From Alteromonas gilva (lineage in GTDB: Bacteria; Pseudomonadota; Gammaproteobacteria; Enterobacterales; Alteromonadaceae), in the NCBI RefSeq assembly GCF_028595265.1, contig NZ_JAQQXP010000001.1:2356001-2420000 (forward strand): 64,000 nt of DNA, in the 5' to 3' direction. The notes under the pieces were generated by a model. That model was not told the origin of the DNA and did not search any database. It worked only from the letters and a program-made list of their open reading frames with translations. Made by a program: the position numbers and the translations under genes. Shown one piece after another: positions 26,870 through 36,699 of this stretch. Positions within the stretch are counted from its first letter, which is position 1; every line of letters begins with the position of its first letter.

Positions 26870-27847
26870 ATGACCGCATCAGCACTTTTTCATACCTGCT
26901 ACCAGGATCTGTTAAACGGGCCTTTGTCACACTGGCTTAATACCCTGCCCCAGCAAATGGATAGCTGGTATCGCGACGATCTACACGGCGAATTTAAAAA
27001 ATGGCAACGATTGCTCGGTAAATTGCCGCAGGTGCCACCGGGCAATATTGATTTGCGCGAGAGTGTCACGGTGGGTGATGCCAGCAGTACCGATCCGTAC
27101 ACCCAAAAGCAAATAGAAGGCTTGCTTCGCCAGTTTATGCCCTGGCGTAAAGGCCCGTACTTTATCCATGGGGTACACATAGACACTGAGTGGCGGTCAG
27201 ACTGGAAATGGGAACGGCTAAAGTCTCACATTGAACCATTGAAAGGGAAACAGGTGCTTGATGTTGGCTGTGGTAGCGGTTATCACCTCTGGCGAATGTA
27301 CGGCGAGGAGGCAGCAGGTGTTTATGGTATCGACCCCACTCAGTTGTTTTTTATCCAGTTTATGGCTGTTAAACACTTTCTTGGCGAGGCGCCGGTCCAT
27401 TTTCTGCCGCTCGGCATTGAGCAAATGCAACCGCTAAAAGCCTTTGATACGGTGTTTTCCATGGGTGTACTCTATCATCGCAAAGATCCCATGGAGTTTT
27501 TAAATCAGCTCAAATCGCAACTGGTTAAAGGCGGCCAACTGGTGCTTGAAACGCTCATCGTTGATGGCGATGAACAAACCGTACTGATGGCCGGTGAACG
27601 GTATGCGCAAATGCGCAATGTATGGTTTTTACCCAGTACCAGCGCCCTTATTGTGTGGCTCAAACGCCTCGGCTTCAGTGACTGTAAAGTGGTTGATGAG
27701 TCGGTCACGTCAACGGCTGAGCAGCGCACAACCTCCTGGATGGAAAGCCATTCGTTGCAGGACTTTCTGGACCCCGACGATCACACCAAAACCATCGAAG
27801 GTTACCCCGCGCCGAAGCGCGCGGTAATTATTGCCACTAAAAATTAA
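26870..27847 (+). CDS. cmoB: tRNA U34 carboxymethyltransferase CmoB
   Basis: Transfers the carboxymethyl group from carboxy-SAM to ho5U34 of tRNAs. SAM-binding motif is VLDVGCGSGYHLWRMYGE, and conserved blocks are PWRKGPYFIHGVHIDTEWRS, VFSMGVLYHRKDP and ETLIVDGDE. Length is 325 aa against 323 in E. coli. It is cotranscribed with cmoA. Confidence 0.96.
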   Translation: MTASALFHTCYQDLLNGPLSHWLNTLPQQMDSWYRDDLHGEFKKWQRLLGKLPQVPPGNIDLRESVTVGDASSTDPYTQKQIEGLLRQFMPWRKGPYFIHGVHIDTEWRSDWKWERLKSHIEPLKGKQVLDVGCGSGYHLWRMYGEEAAGVYGIDPTQLFFIQFMAVKHFLGEAPVHFLPLGIEQMQPLKAFDTVFSMGVLYHRKDPMEFLNQLKSQLVKGGQLVLETLIVDGDEQTVLMAGERYAQMRNVWFLPSTSALIVWLKRLGFSDCKVVDESVTSTAEQRTTSWMESHSLQDFLDPDDHTKTIEGYPAPKRAVIIATKN

Positions 27848-27994
27848 TGGTTATCCGGCAGCCTGAACAACCAGCGAGTTAGCCGCCAACACTGCATTTG
27901 ATCGGTTTTTGTGCAATCATACGCAAGAAACTGATTTATATGCAGTGGTTAGGATCCGGGTTGAGATTTCAAGCTTCGGAATTGGCACAGATGT

Positions 27995-28009
27995 TGTAAC
28001 TCAGTTACA
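27995..28009. promoter_or_regulatory. Perfect palindrome upstream of the glucosylglycerate operon
   Basis: TGTAACTCAGTTACA is a 15-bp palindrome with one central base, 38 bp before the start of the kinase gene. Its size and position suit a repressor operator. It resembles TGTAA...TTACA sites such as those of HexR, but the inner bases differ, so the regulator cannot be named. Confidence 0.5.
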
Positions 28010-28047
28010 CAAATGCTGTGCGAATCATTAATAACTAAGGCAGCTTT

Positions 28048-28920
28048 ATGGACATATCTACGTTTCTTGCGGCGCATCGCCTTCCGGATAGCTACCGCGA
28101 CATTGCACAAAAATGGTTCATACCATTGGCTGACGAAATTTTTGAGCACCAAAGCAGTGCAAAGAAGCCTTTTTTTGTGGGCGTAAATGGTTGTCAGGGT
28201 TCTGGCAAATCAACACTTTGTGACTTTTTAGTTTACTACCTTACCGAGCATAAAAAATTAAATATCGTATCGTTGTCGGTGGACGACTTTTATCTCGATA
28301 AATCCAGCCGAAATGCGCTAGCGGTAAAAGTACATCCTTTATTGGCAACCCGGGGCGTTCCCGGAACCCACAACGTAAAACTCGCTCAGGATACCTTCGA
28401 TCGCCTCAGAGGCTATGGTACGGTATCCGTGCCTCGTTTTAGTAAAGCTACGGATAACCCATTTCCGGTAGTGGAGTGGCCGGTCATCAATTCGCCACCG
28501 GATGTTGTGTTAGTTGAGGGATGGTGCTGGGGCGTCAAACCACAGAGCAGGCAACAGCTGGAGATACCGGTCAATACGCTGGAACAGGAAGAGGACCCGC
28601 TGGGTACCTGGCGTAATTACGTAAACAAACAACTGGCTGATAGTTATCAGACTCTGTTTGAACAAATGGCTTTTTGGGTCATGTTGAAAGCGCCGTCATT
28701 TGATCAGGTCTATCACTGGCGTAGAGAACAAGAACATAAACTTGCCGAAAAGGTGGGGAGTAACCAAAGTGGTGTTATGACTGATCTCGAAATTAAACGG
28801 TTTATTCAACATTACCAGCGACTCACTGAACATAGTCTGGCAACATTACCTGCCAGCTGTAATTATGTGTTCCACCTGGATAGCAGTCGTCAAATTACCC
28901 ATGTAGATAAGGCAGTTTAA
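28048..28920 (+). CDS. D-glycerate 3-kinase-like P-loop kinase
   Basis: A 290-aa P-loop kinase of the phosphoribulokinase/GLYK superfamily. Walker A is GVNGCQGSGKST (residues 45-56). SLSVDDFYLDKSSR, HPLLATRGVPGTHNV and VVLVEGWCWG match the plant-type glycerate kinase/YggC group. The likely reaction is D-glycerate plus ATP to 3-phosphoglycerate. The next three genes make and split glucosylglycerate, whose phosphorolysis releases glycerate, which supports this. Its stop shares one base with the next ATG (TAATG). Substrate is inferred from family and context. Confidence 0.8.
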   Translation: MDISTFLAAHRLPDSYRDIAQKWFIPLADEIFEHQSSAKKPFFVGVNGCQGSGKSTLCDFLVYYLTEHKKLNIVSLSVDDFYLDKSSRNALAVKVHPLLATRGVPGTHNVKLAQDTFDRLRGYGTVSVPRFSKATDNPFPVVEWPVINSPPDVVLVEGWCWGVKPQSRQQLEIPVNTLEQEEDPLGTWRNYVNKQLADSYQTLFEQMAFWVMLKAPSFDQVYHWRREQEHKLAEKVGSNQSGVMTDLEIKRFIQHYQRLTEHSLATLPASCNYVFHLDSSRQITHVDKAV

Positions 28921-29744
28921 TGGATCAGTCGAGCATTGTGATCTTTAGTGATATGGACGGCACCTTGCTGGACCATCACACATACAGTTTTGCTGCCGCA
29001 CAGCCAACGCTGGATGCGTTATTTGCGCGCAGTATCCCGGTTATACCGAACACCAGTAAAACGTTTGTAGAAATGGTCGAGCTGCGTAACAAAATCGGCT
29101 TACAGGGGCCTTTCGTCATAGAAAACGGCGCGGCGCTGTTTATACCGCATGGTTTTTTTAAACAAAAACCGGCCGGTACAATCTGGCAGGACGGCTTTTG
29201 GTGTAAATCCTTTATTTCCTCCAAAGGCTACTGGTTAAAACTGTTAGAAATAGTTAAAGCTGATTTCGCAGGAGAATTTACTCATTTTAGTGAGATGAGC
29301 TTAAACGACCTCATGGCTGCCACCGGTTTAAGTGAGGCGAATGCCCGCTTAGCAGCCAAGCGCCAGTTTGGCGAACCGGTAATGTGGCTCGGCAGCGACG
29401 AGCGTAAGGCTGCATTTATTCAAGCCGTGCGTGAGCGTGGTGCCACACCGTTGGAAGGTGGACGGTTTATTCACATCTCCGGCGATTGTACAAAGGGAAA
29501 AGCACTTAACTGGTTTATGGAGGAGTATCGACGCCAGACAGCAATGACTGCCACGTCGATTGCCCTTGGTGATGGTAAGAATGACATTGCCATGATGGAA
29601 GCCGCTGATATTGCCGTGCGCATTGCGTCGCCCAGCCACCCGCCTCCACAGATAAATAAAAAAGATAATGTCTATACCAGCACACTACAAGGCCCTGAGG
29701 GCTGGACAGAAATGCTCACACAATTGCTTTCATTGAAAGATTAG
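28920..29744 (+). CDS. HAD-family glucosyl/mannosyl-3-phosphoglycerate phosphatase
   Basis: A 274-aa HAD IIB phosphatase in the mannosyl-3-phosphoglycerate phosphatase group. Nucleophile and acid are D11 and D13 in FSDMDGTLLDH; motif II is PNTSKT; motif IV is ALGDGKNDIAMMEAADI. MPGP-family signatures GPFVIENGAALFIP and EGGRFIHISGD are present. In context it should dephosphorylate glucosyl-3-phosphoglycerate to glucosylglycerate. It overlaps the kinase by one base and lies 8 bp before the glycosyltransferase, which has a strong AGGAGG SD. Confidence 0.85.
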   Translation: MDQSSIVIFSDMDGTLLDHHTYSFAAAQPTLDALFARSIPVIPNTSKTFVEMVELRNKIGLQGPFVIENGAALFIPHGFFKQKPAGTIWQDGFWCKSFISSKGYWLKLLEIVKADFAGEFTHFSEMSLNDLMAATGLSEANARLAAKRQFGEPVMWLGSDERKAAFIQAVRERGATPLEGGRFIHISGDCTKGKALNWFMEEYRRQTAMTATSIALGDGKNDIAMMEAADIAVRIASPSHPPPQINKKDNVYTSTLQGPEGWTEMLTQLLSLKD

Positions 29745-29752
29745 GAGGACAC

Positions 29753-30976
29753 ATGGCCGATTTTTATCAAAATGGCATCGTTACAACGTTACATAACCTT
29801 GCCAGCCGGTCGACTGAAGCGCTCGAAACTGAGCTGCTGAGGTTTTCGCAAAAACGCCCGATGGCGTTAATTTTACCCTCATTGTTTTCAGAGCTTGAAG
29901 GCCCGGCCCTGTCAAACATCGTGGATGAACTGACTAACGTACCTTATTTATCTGAGATCGTCATCGGTCTGGATCGCGCCGATGCCGATCAGTATCGGCA
30001 TGCGCATGGTTTTTTTAAACGCCTGCCCCAGCATCACCGTATTTTATGGAACGATGGTCCCCGGCTTAAAGCACTGGATGAAGAACTTCAGGCGCTTGGT
30101 TTGGCACCTAAGGAACTGGGCAAGGGTCGCAACGTTTGGTACTGCATGGGGTATATTCTGGCCTCAGGTAAAGCTGAGTCTGTTGCATTACACGACTGCG
30201 ATATCGTTACCTATAACCGCGACCTGCTGGCACGACTGATTTATCCGGTGGCTAACCCGCAGTTTAATTATGAGTTTTGTAAGGGTTATTACGCGCGGGT
30301 GGCCGACGGTAAAATTAATGGTCGCGTCTCCAGACTGCTGGTAACGCCATTGTTAAGAGCGCTCAAACGCACCTTGGGCGACAACGAATATATCGAGTTT
30401 ATGGATAGCTTTCGTTATCCATTAGCTGGCGAGTTTTCGTTCCGTCGCGATGTGTTAAATGACATCCGTATACCCAGTGACTGGGGATTGGAAATTGGCG
30501 TACTGTCTGAAATGCACCGAAATTACTCGCACAATCGCTTGTGTCAGGCCGACATTGCCGAAACCTACGATCACAAACACCAGGATCTGTCCCTCAATAA
30601 TGAGCAGGGCGGCCTGTCGAAAATGTCTATCGACATCACCAAGGCACTGTTTCGTAAACTGGCCACACAGGGGGTGTCATTCAGCAATGAAATGTTCCGT
30701 TCAATTAAAGCCACCTATTTCCGCATTGCGCTGGATTTCATCGAAACCTACCACAATGATGCTGTTATGAACGGCCTGACCCTGGACATACACAGCGAAG
30801 AAAAAGCGGTCGAGATGTTTGCCAGTAATATCATGAAGGCAGGCCAGCATTTTCTGGAAAACCCCATGGAAACACCTTTTATCCCGAGCTGGAACCGGGT
30901 AACCAGCGCCGTGCCCGACATTCTTGACCGCTTACTTGAGGCAGTCGAAGCAGATACTGAAGAATTTAAAGGATAA
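29753..30976 (+). CDS. GT81-like glycosyltransferase, probable glucosyl-3-phosphoglycerate synthase
   Basis: A 407-aa GT-A fold glycosyltransferase. MALILPSLFSELEGPALSNI and EIVIGLDRADADQY begin the nucleotide-sugar domain; DxD is D148-C-D150 (HDCDIVTYNRDLL). ELGKGRNVWYCMGYI is the loop before it. The C-terminal acceptor part contains YPLAGEFSFRRDVL and DWGLEIGVLSEM. It resembles bacterial GpgS proteins that move glucose from an NDP-glucose to 3-phosphoglycerate. The neighbouring phosphatase and phosphorylase support this. A mannosyl donor cannot be ruled out. Confidence 0.8.
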   Translation: MADFYQNGIVTTLHNLASRSTEALETELLRFSQKRPMALILPSLFSELEGPALSNIVDELTNVPYLSEIVIGLDRADADQYRHAHGFFKRLPQHHRILWNDGPRLKALDEELQALGLAPKELGKGRNVWYCMGYILASGKAESVALHDCDIVTYNRDLLARLIYPVANPQFNYEFCKGYYARVADGKINGRVSRLLVTPLLRALKRTLGDNEYIEFMDSFRYPLAGEFSFRRDVLNDIRIPSDWGLEIGVLSEMHRNYSHNRLCQADIAETYDHKHQDLSLNNEQGGLSKMSIDITKALFRKLATQGVSFSNEMFRSIKATYFRIALDFIETYHNDAVMNGLTLDIHSEEKAVEMFASNIMKAGQHFLENPMETPFIPSWNRVTSAVPDILDRLLEAVEADTEEFKG

Positions 30977-30979
30977 TCA

Positions 30980-32770
30980 ATGACAAAACACTGGGATTAC
31001 TTACACGAGAAGATCAGCCATCATCTTCAGTCTATTTATGCAGATGTTGTGATTCCTATGCCTGTGGGCGAGCTGGCGACGGAATTAATGAAGTGCATAG
31101 GCATTGAAGACGAAAGCGACATTGTGATCCCCCAACCACATGAGAACTACTGGGACGAACAAGATATTATCATGATCACTTATGGTGATAGTATCATCAA
31201 CGAAAACGAGTCGCCGCTGGGCACCTTGTCGCGTTTTTTACACAAGTATTGTAAAAACACCATCAACAAAGTGCACATTCTGCCGTTCTTTCCCTTTAGT
31301 TCTGATGATGGCTTTTCGGTCATTAATTACTCCAGTGTCAATGAGTCACTGGGGACCTGGTCTGATATCCACAGACTGGCCGCTGATTATGGTTTGATGT
31401 TCGATTTAGTTATCAACCATTGCTCATCCCGCAGTGTCTGGTTTGATAACTTTATTAAGGGAGAGGGGCCGGGCAGTGATTTTTTCCTGACCGCTAACCC
31501 CGCTTCGGACTTATCGGATGTTACCCGGCCCCGCACCAGTCCGCTGCTGCGTGAAACTGAAACAGCGAACGGTACAAAACATGTGTGGTGTACCTTTAGT
31601 CACGACCAGGTCGACTTTGATTTCACTAACCCCAAGGTATTAATCACCTTTGTTCAGATCATTAAGCATTACATCGATAATGGGGCTAAATTGTTCCGTC
31701 TTGATGCCGTGGCATTCTTATGGAAAATCATTGGTACCAAGTGCATCAATTTGCCGCAAACTCACGAGGTCATCAGACTGCTGAGAACGTTAATTGAACA
31801 TGCCGATCCAAGCATTGTAATTATTACTGAAACCAACATTCCTAACCGGGAAAATCTGACCTATTTTGGTAATGCTAACGAAGCCCATGCAATTTATAAT
31901 TTTTCACTGCCACCATTGCTGGTAAATACACTGGTGACCGGTGACTGTACGTACCTGAAAAGCTGGATCATGAGTATGCCACCAGCGCAAAATGGTACCA
32001 CCTACTTTAACTTTATAGCCTCGCATGATGGTATCGGCCTGCGCCCTGCCGAAGGTTTATTGAGTGATGAAGAAATTGGCACCCTGGTGCAGTCGATGCA
32101 AAACTTTGGTGGTCGCATTTCATGGCGCTCTGGTGAGCAAGGCAAGCAAAAGCCTTACGAAATTAATATTACGCTGTTCGATGCAATGCAAGGCACCACA
32201 AAAGGCCCGGACAAGTACCAGGTGGATCGCTTTTTGTGTGCACACGCCATAATGCTCGGTATGGAGGGGATCCCCGGCCTTTATATTCATAGCCTGTTAG
32301 GCACCTCAAACGACTACGAAAAAGTCGCTAACACGGGGCAAAACCGCTCAATTAACCGCAGACGCTGGGATTACGGTGAACTCGGTGCATTGCTCGATAC
32401 GCCCTACTCGCAACATCACAAGGTGCTTACGCGTTTGTCGCAGTTAATCAGGATCCGTAAAGCACAGGAAGCCTTCCATCCCAACGCTGTGCAATTTACC
32501 TTACAGCTGGGTACATCACTGTTTGGCTACTGGCGGCAAAGTATTAACCGCAAACAAAGCATTTTCTGTGTCAGTAATATCACGGATGAAGAACAATCTA
32601 TATTGCTGTCGGATCTTAACTTAATTAACACGGATAACTGGATTGATCTAATTACCCGTGATCAAATTGAGGATGTGCTCGGCTTTATCCAGTTAAAACC
32701 TTATCAAACGGTGTGGCTGAGCAACATGGATTATGAAGAATATCGCAAAGCCGTCGCAGAAGACTCGTAA
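30980..32770 (+). CDS. GH13_18 sugar phosphorylase, probable glucosylglycerate phosphorylase
   Basis: A 596-aa sucrose-phosphorylase-family TIM barrel. Catalytic residues are nucleophile D242 (FRLDAVAFLWK), acid/base E284 (IITETNIP) and stabiliser D350 (IASHDGIGLRP). The lid loop MEGIPGLYIHSLLGTSNDY and NRSINRRRWDY match the sucrose/glucosylglycerate branch. Glucosylglycerate phosphorylases of this subfamily split the sugar with phosphate to glucose-1-phosphate and glycerate. Context points to glucosylglycerate over sucrose. It lies 3 bp after the glycosyltransferase and is followed by a terminator. Confidence 0.85.
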   Translation: MTKHWDYLHEKISHHLQSIYADVVIPMPVGELATELMKCIGIEDESDIVIPQPHENYWDEQDIIMITYGDSIINENESPLGTLSRFLHKYCKNTINKVHILPFFPFSSDDGFSVINYSSVNESLGTWSDIHRLAADYGLMFDLVINHCSSRSVWFDNFIKGEGPGSDFFLTANPASDLSDVTRPRTSPLLRETETANGTKHVWCTFSHDQVDFDFTNPKVLITFVQIIKHYIDNGAKLFRLDAVAFLWKIIGTKCINLPQTHEVIRLLRTLIEHADPSIVIITETNIPNRENLTYFGNANEAHAIYNFSLPPLLVNTLVTGDCTYLKSWIMSMPPAQNGTTYFNFIASHDGIGLRPAEGLLSDEEIGTLVQSMQNFGGRISWRSGEQGKQKPYEINITLFDAMQGTTKGPDKYQVDRFLCAHAIMLGMEGIPGLYIHSLLGTSNDYEKVANTGQNRSINRRRWDYGELGALLDTPYSQHHKVLTRLSQLIRIRKAQEAFHPNAVQFTLQLGTSLFGYWRQSINRKQSIFCVSNITDEEQSILLSDLNLINTDNWIDLITRDQIEDVLGFIQLKPYQTVWLSNMDYEEYRKAVAEDS

Positions 32771-32800
32771 CACAAAACGAGTCAACGCATCTCATTATCT

Positions 32801-32830
32801 ACAAGGCGCTTTTAAGCGCCTTGTTTTTTT
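32801..32830 (+). terminator. Terminator of the glucosylglycerate operon
   Basis: CAAGGCGCT-ttta-AGCGCCTTG, then a seven-base T-run (32824-32830). It lies 31 bp after the phosphorylase stop. Confidence 0.92.
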
Positions 32831-33069
32831 ATTACTGGCGACGCTGCTCGCGAAGATTCCATGAGTGCCTGATTTTTACCCTGTTTTTTAACCTGATACC
32901 AGTACTTGTCGGTCAGTGGCTACGCCGCATGCCTGTTATCAGCCATACCTGAACCGTCGATGCGGAGTATCTTTCGCAAGGCGTCTACACCGAGAGACTA
33001 TTGGCTATTTACTGCTGTCAGTATATTATCAATAGCGGTTCACAATTAACGCTCGAGGAGCGTGATACC

Positions 33070-33372
33070 ATGAACAACGCTACTTTTTCACCCAGCCACT
33101 ATGGCGCGCTGTTAGGAAAAGTGATTCTTGCAACAATGGCACTGTTAACCATACCACTGCTGGGTAACCAGCTGAGCAATGATGTAAACTGGTCGCTGTT
33201 GGACTTTACCGTCATGGGTAGCTTAGTGTTTGTATTCGGCAGTATTGTGGCAATCGGTGTTAAGTTGACACCCGGGCGATTAAAGTTGCCCTTTGCCGTC
33301 ATTATCTGCATGGCCTTTGTTTACCTTTGGGTCGAATTAGCAGTTGGTGTCTTCTTTAACCTTGGCAGTTAA
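33070..33372 (+). CDS. Small three-helix membrane protein, unknown
   Basis: A 100-aa protein with about three hydrophobic helices (VILATMALLTIPLLG, FTVMGSLVFVFGSIVAIG, FAVIICMAFVYLWVELAVGVF). I recognise no family. It starts at ATG 33070 with GAGGAG upstream; the frame opens at 33001 but the extra residues lack an SD. It stands alone between a terminator and the hybrid kinase gene. Confidence 0.7.
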   Translation: MNNATFSPSHYGALLGKVILATMALLTIPLLGNQLSNDVNWSLLDFTVMGSLVFVFGSIVAIGVKLTPGRLKLPFAVIICMAFVYLWVELAVGVFFNLGS

Positions 33373-33615
33373 CCTTTAGCCTGGTCATACTGAATGCCCG
33401 GGTAGTGGCATAAATAAGACTACCCTGTCTATGACGCCGTAAGTCTGTTCCGCCACGTTATTCACTCCTTACCCGCATATATAACTCGTTACCGGTAACC
33501 TTTATAGCCAAAATGATAATGACACTGGCAAGCAAAAATACATTATTCTGATACACTTTAACGATGTGAAGTATGTGCTTCGATGCCCCAGGCGTAGCGC
33601 AAGGAAAAGCTTTTT

Positions 33616-36558
33616 GTGACAGATAAAAACCGTAACTTTATAAGGGAAACGAACGAAACAAGCGGAATGTGGCTTACCTGTAAGGTAATTTTTTTTACAG
33701 CTATTGGTTATGCCGCGCTGGGCTATATTGGCCAACTTGTATCAGTGCCACCCAGTTACGTTACAGTTATCTGGCCTGCTGCAGGTTTAGCCTTAGCATC
33801 TACCTTATGCTTTGGCTTCAGAGCTTTACCCGGTATATTCATCGGGTCTGTAGCGATAAACGTGTATATACGCATCGTTACTGGTGGCGGTGAAGGTTCA
33901 TTTTTAACCCCACTGTTGTTGGGCTTTTGCCCGACACTACAAGCGTTAGGGGGTTACCTGCTGGTAAAACGGTTTATCGGACTGCCGGTTTCCTATCGCT
34001 CTCCAGCAGTCATTTTTCGCTTTTTGCTACTTGGCGGTGTCGTCAGCACAGTAATCAGTGCTTCACTGAGTACCACAGTTCTCTGGGCTTACAGTGCACT
34101 CAGTAATGAAATGCTATTGACCACCGGGTTAAACTGGTGGGCTGGTGACGCAATTGGTGTGGTGTTCACCCTCCCCTGGTTGCTCGCGTTGTTCCCTCGA
34201 CTTGCCGGATCGCAATTCCCGGGCGGGCGGTTCGTTTTATTGTCTCTGTGTGGATTTTCAATGTCTGCGCTGGTTTTCTGCTTAATGGTGCTCAACGAAG
34301 AACGCACACAGCAAGCCAGCGAGTTTGCCAACAACGCCAACATCCAGGCGCGAAATTTAGAAACCAGCATACGCAACGTCTCCAATACCTTGTACTCTGT
34401 CGCGGGCTTCGTTAAAACACAACCTGCCTTGACACCGCAGCAGTTTGCTACCTTTAGCCAGGATATTTTGCAAGCCACCCCCGAGCTTTACGCGTTATCC
34501 TGGAATATCCGCCTGACCGGCAGTGAATTACCGCGCCTTGCACAATGGTTAACCCCACATTACCAGGCCTTGGAACGCGATTTCGCTTTCACCATTACGC
34601 AAAATGCTGAGGATGGCAAACAAGAACCGGTGCAACCAAGGCCGTTACATGTTGTTATCTCGTTTATTGCGCCGTTGGGGATCAGTGATCAGGCACTTGG
34701 CTATGATGTCTATTCTCAGTCATCCCGACAACAAGCATTAAAGCTCGCCTGGGAAGCGCAAACGCTGTACCCGACGACACCGGTTGAACTTGTTCAGGCA
34801 ACCGACGACCACCTCGGGGTATTGTTGTTTCTGCCCGTCGAAGGCGAGCGCGAATTACCTTTTTCCAGTGGCTACACCACTGGCGTCATCAGCATCAGCA
34901 AGTTAATGAGCCTGGCATTCAGTAATAACCTGTTGGAAGGCAACGGCGTATTGTTAACTGACCCACAGGCAAGCAGTAACGCAATTTTGTACAGCAAAAA
35001 CCTGACTCAAAGGGAGCAGCAATTGTTGCTCTCGGAAGGCACAATGCCTGCTGACAGGGATTTCTATCACTCTGCTCAGTTTCCCTTACTCGCCCAGTAT
35101 CGCATCGCAATTGGGGCCCGCCACTGGACAATGACAGTGGTGAATAACACGGCCTTTATTTATCAACCCTGGGGCGTGCACCTGCTGTTAGCCAGTGCTG
35201 CGCTGTTTGCCGGTCTGTTAGGCTGGTTTATGATTGTGGTAGCTGGCAATACCAACGAAATTGAAGACAAAGTTAATCAACGTACCCGGGAGCTGTCGCT
35301 GGCCAATCAACGTCTCGTTGCGTCTGAGCGCCGCCAGAAGGAAGCGATGTTAGAGGCAGAGAAATCCAACCAGGCAAAAAGCGCCTTTCTCGCCAACATG
35401 AGCCATGAGATCCGAACCCCTATGAATGCCATATTAGGGTTAAGTCGCTTAGGCCTTAAACACGCTGACGTTCAACAGGCGCAAGACAAATTCAGTAAAA
35501 TACATCAGGCTGGCGAATTGTTGTTGAGTATCCTGAACGACATTCTGGATTTTTCAAAAATAGAAGCCAACAAGCTGGAACTGGATGTGCATCCGTTTTT
35601 ACTCACGGAGATCATTGGTCAGATTGATGATTTATTCCGCACACAGGCAGAAAGTAAGCACCTCGAATTGAGTATTCGCTTTGGCAAAATACACAGCCCG
35701 TATCTTCTGGGTGACTCTCTGCGGATCAGGCAAATACTGGCAAACCTGGTGAGTAACGCCATCAAATTTACGCATCAGGGTAGCATCTGCGTATTAGTGG
35801 AACAGCAACCCCTTAATGAAAGCCATGGTGAAGATCAGATCATGTTGATATGGCACGTCACTGACACGGGCATTGGTATGACCGAGTCACAACAGCAACG
35901 CTTGTTTGACGCGTTCAGTCAGGCTGATTCGTCGATCAGCCGGGTATATGGTGGCTCAGGTCTGGGTATGACCATCAGCCTGCGGCTGGCCGAGGCCATG
36001 AACGGCCAAATCAAAGTTAGCAGTGAAGTAAACAAAGGCTCTACGTTTACGTTTTCATTACCCTTAGCCACAACTGATGCTGACAATCTACACCAGCATA
36101 AACATGCTCAACAAGGAGTGAACACTTATCAGACAGCGCCCTACAAAACAGCAACGCTCTCAAAGGAGACTACTACCGCTGCGGATATCAAGGGCCATAT
36201 TCTGTTAGTCGAGGACAATCCGATTAATCAGGAGATAGCAAACGAACAGCTCACCTCACTGGGCCTTAAAGTGACCCTTGCTGACAACGGTCAGCAAGCC
36301 CTGGATAAGCTGAGCCGACAATCCTTTGACCTTATTCTTATGGACGTTCAGATGCCCGTTATGGATGGGTATACGGCAACCCGCCATATCCGCGACATGG
36401 GCAACAACGTCCCTATCGTTGCATTAACGGCAGCAGCCATGATAGAAGACAAGCAAAAGGCCATTGCATCGGGCATGAATGATCACCTCAGTAAACCCTT
36501 TAAAGAATCTGAAATACTCCAGGTGCTGGCGAGCTGGCTACCTGAATCATCGGTTTAA
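33616..36558 (+). CDS. Hybrid sensor histidine kinase with MASE1 and CHASE domains
   Basis: A 980-aa membrane sensor. Residues about 20-220 form a MASE1 domain of about eight helices (SYVTVIWPAAGLALAS, LNWWAGDAIGVVFTLPWL). Residues about 240-500 resemble a periplasmic CHASE sensor (LETSIRNVSNTLYSVAGFVK), ending in a helix (LLLASAALFAGLLGWFMIVV). Then HisKA with H597 (ANMSHEIRTPMNAIL), HATPase (NLVSNAIKF, DTGIGM, GGSGLGM), and a receiver with D910 (LILMDVQMPVMDG). Start GTG 33616 has AAGGAAAAG upstream. No output domain or partner regulator is adjacent. The stimulus is unknown. Confidence 0.9.
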   Translation: MTDKNRNFIRETNETSGMWLTCKVIFFTAIGYAALGYIGQLVSVPPSYVTVIWPAAGLALASTLCFGFRALPGIFIGSVAINVYIRIVTGGGEGSFLTPLLLGFCPTLQALGGYLLVKRFIGLPVSYRSPAVIFRFLLLGGVVSTVISASLSTTVLWAYSALSNEMLLTTGLNWWAGDAIGVVFTLPWLLALFPRLAGSQFPGGRFVLLSLCGFSMSALVFCLMVLNEERTQQASEFANNANIQARNLETSIRNVSNTLYSVAGFVKTQPALTPQQFATFSQDILQATPELYALSWNIRLTGSELPRLAQWLTPHYQALERDFAFTITQNAEDGKQEPVQPRPLHVVISFIAPLGISDQALGYDVYSQSSRQQALKLAWEAQTLYPTTPVELVQATDDHLGVLLFLPVEGERELPFSSGYTTGVISISKLMSLAFSNNLLEGNGVLLTDPQASSNAILYSKNLTQREQQLLLSEGTMPADRDFYHSAQFPLLAQYRIAIGARHWTMTVVNNTAFIYQPWGVHLLLASAALFAGLLGWFMIVVAGNTNEIEDKVNQRTRELSLANQRLVASERRQKEAMLEAEKSNQAKSAFLANMSHEIRTPMNAILGLSRLGLKHADVQQAQDKFSKIHQAGELLLSILNDILDFSKIEANKLELDVHPFLLTEIIGQIDDLFRTQAESKHLELSIRFGKIHSPYLLGDSLRIRQILANLVSNAIKFTHQGSICVLVEQQPLNESHGEDQIMLIWHVTDTGIGMTESQQQRLFDAFSQADSSISRVYGGSGLGMTISLRLAEAMNGQIKVSSEVNKGSTFTFSLPLATTDADNLHQHKHAQQGVNTYQTAPYKTATLSKETTTAADIKGHILLVEDNPINQEIANEQLTSLGLKVTLADNGQQALDKLSRQSFDLILMDVQMPVMDGYTATRHIRDMGNNVPIVALTAAAMIEDKQKAIASGMNDHLSKPFKESEILQVLASWLPESSV

Positions 36559-36699
36559 CTGGCGTAGCCGGAAAACGTTGCAAATACACTATTGTAAAAT
36601 CCAAAGGCAAAGCCAACCGGCGCTGCCTTAGCCAGCGCTGTCGCACCCCGTAAAGCGGCACCGTCGTAAACTAAGCCATGTAAAAACCGACGTGATAAA

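Noticed and set aside
27995..28009. Naming the palindrome a HexR site
   Set aside because: The inner bases differ from the HexR consensus at three places, so only an unnamed operator is claimed.
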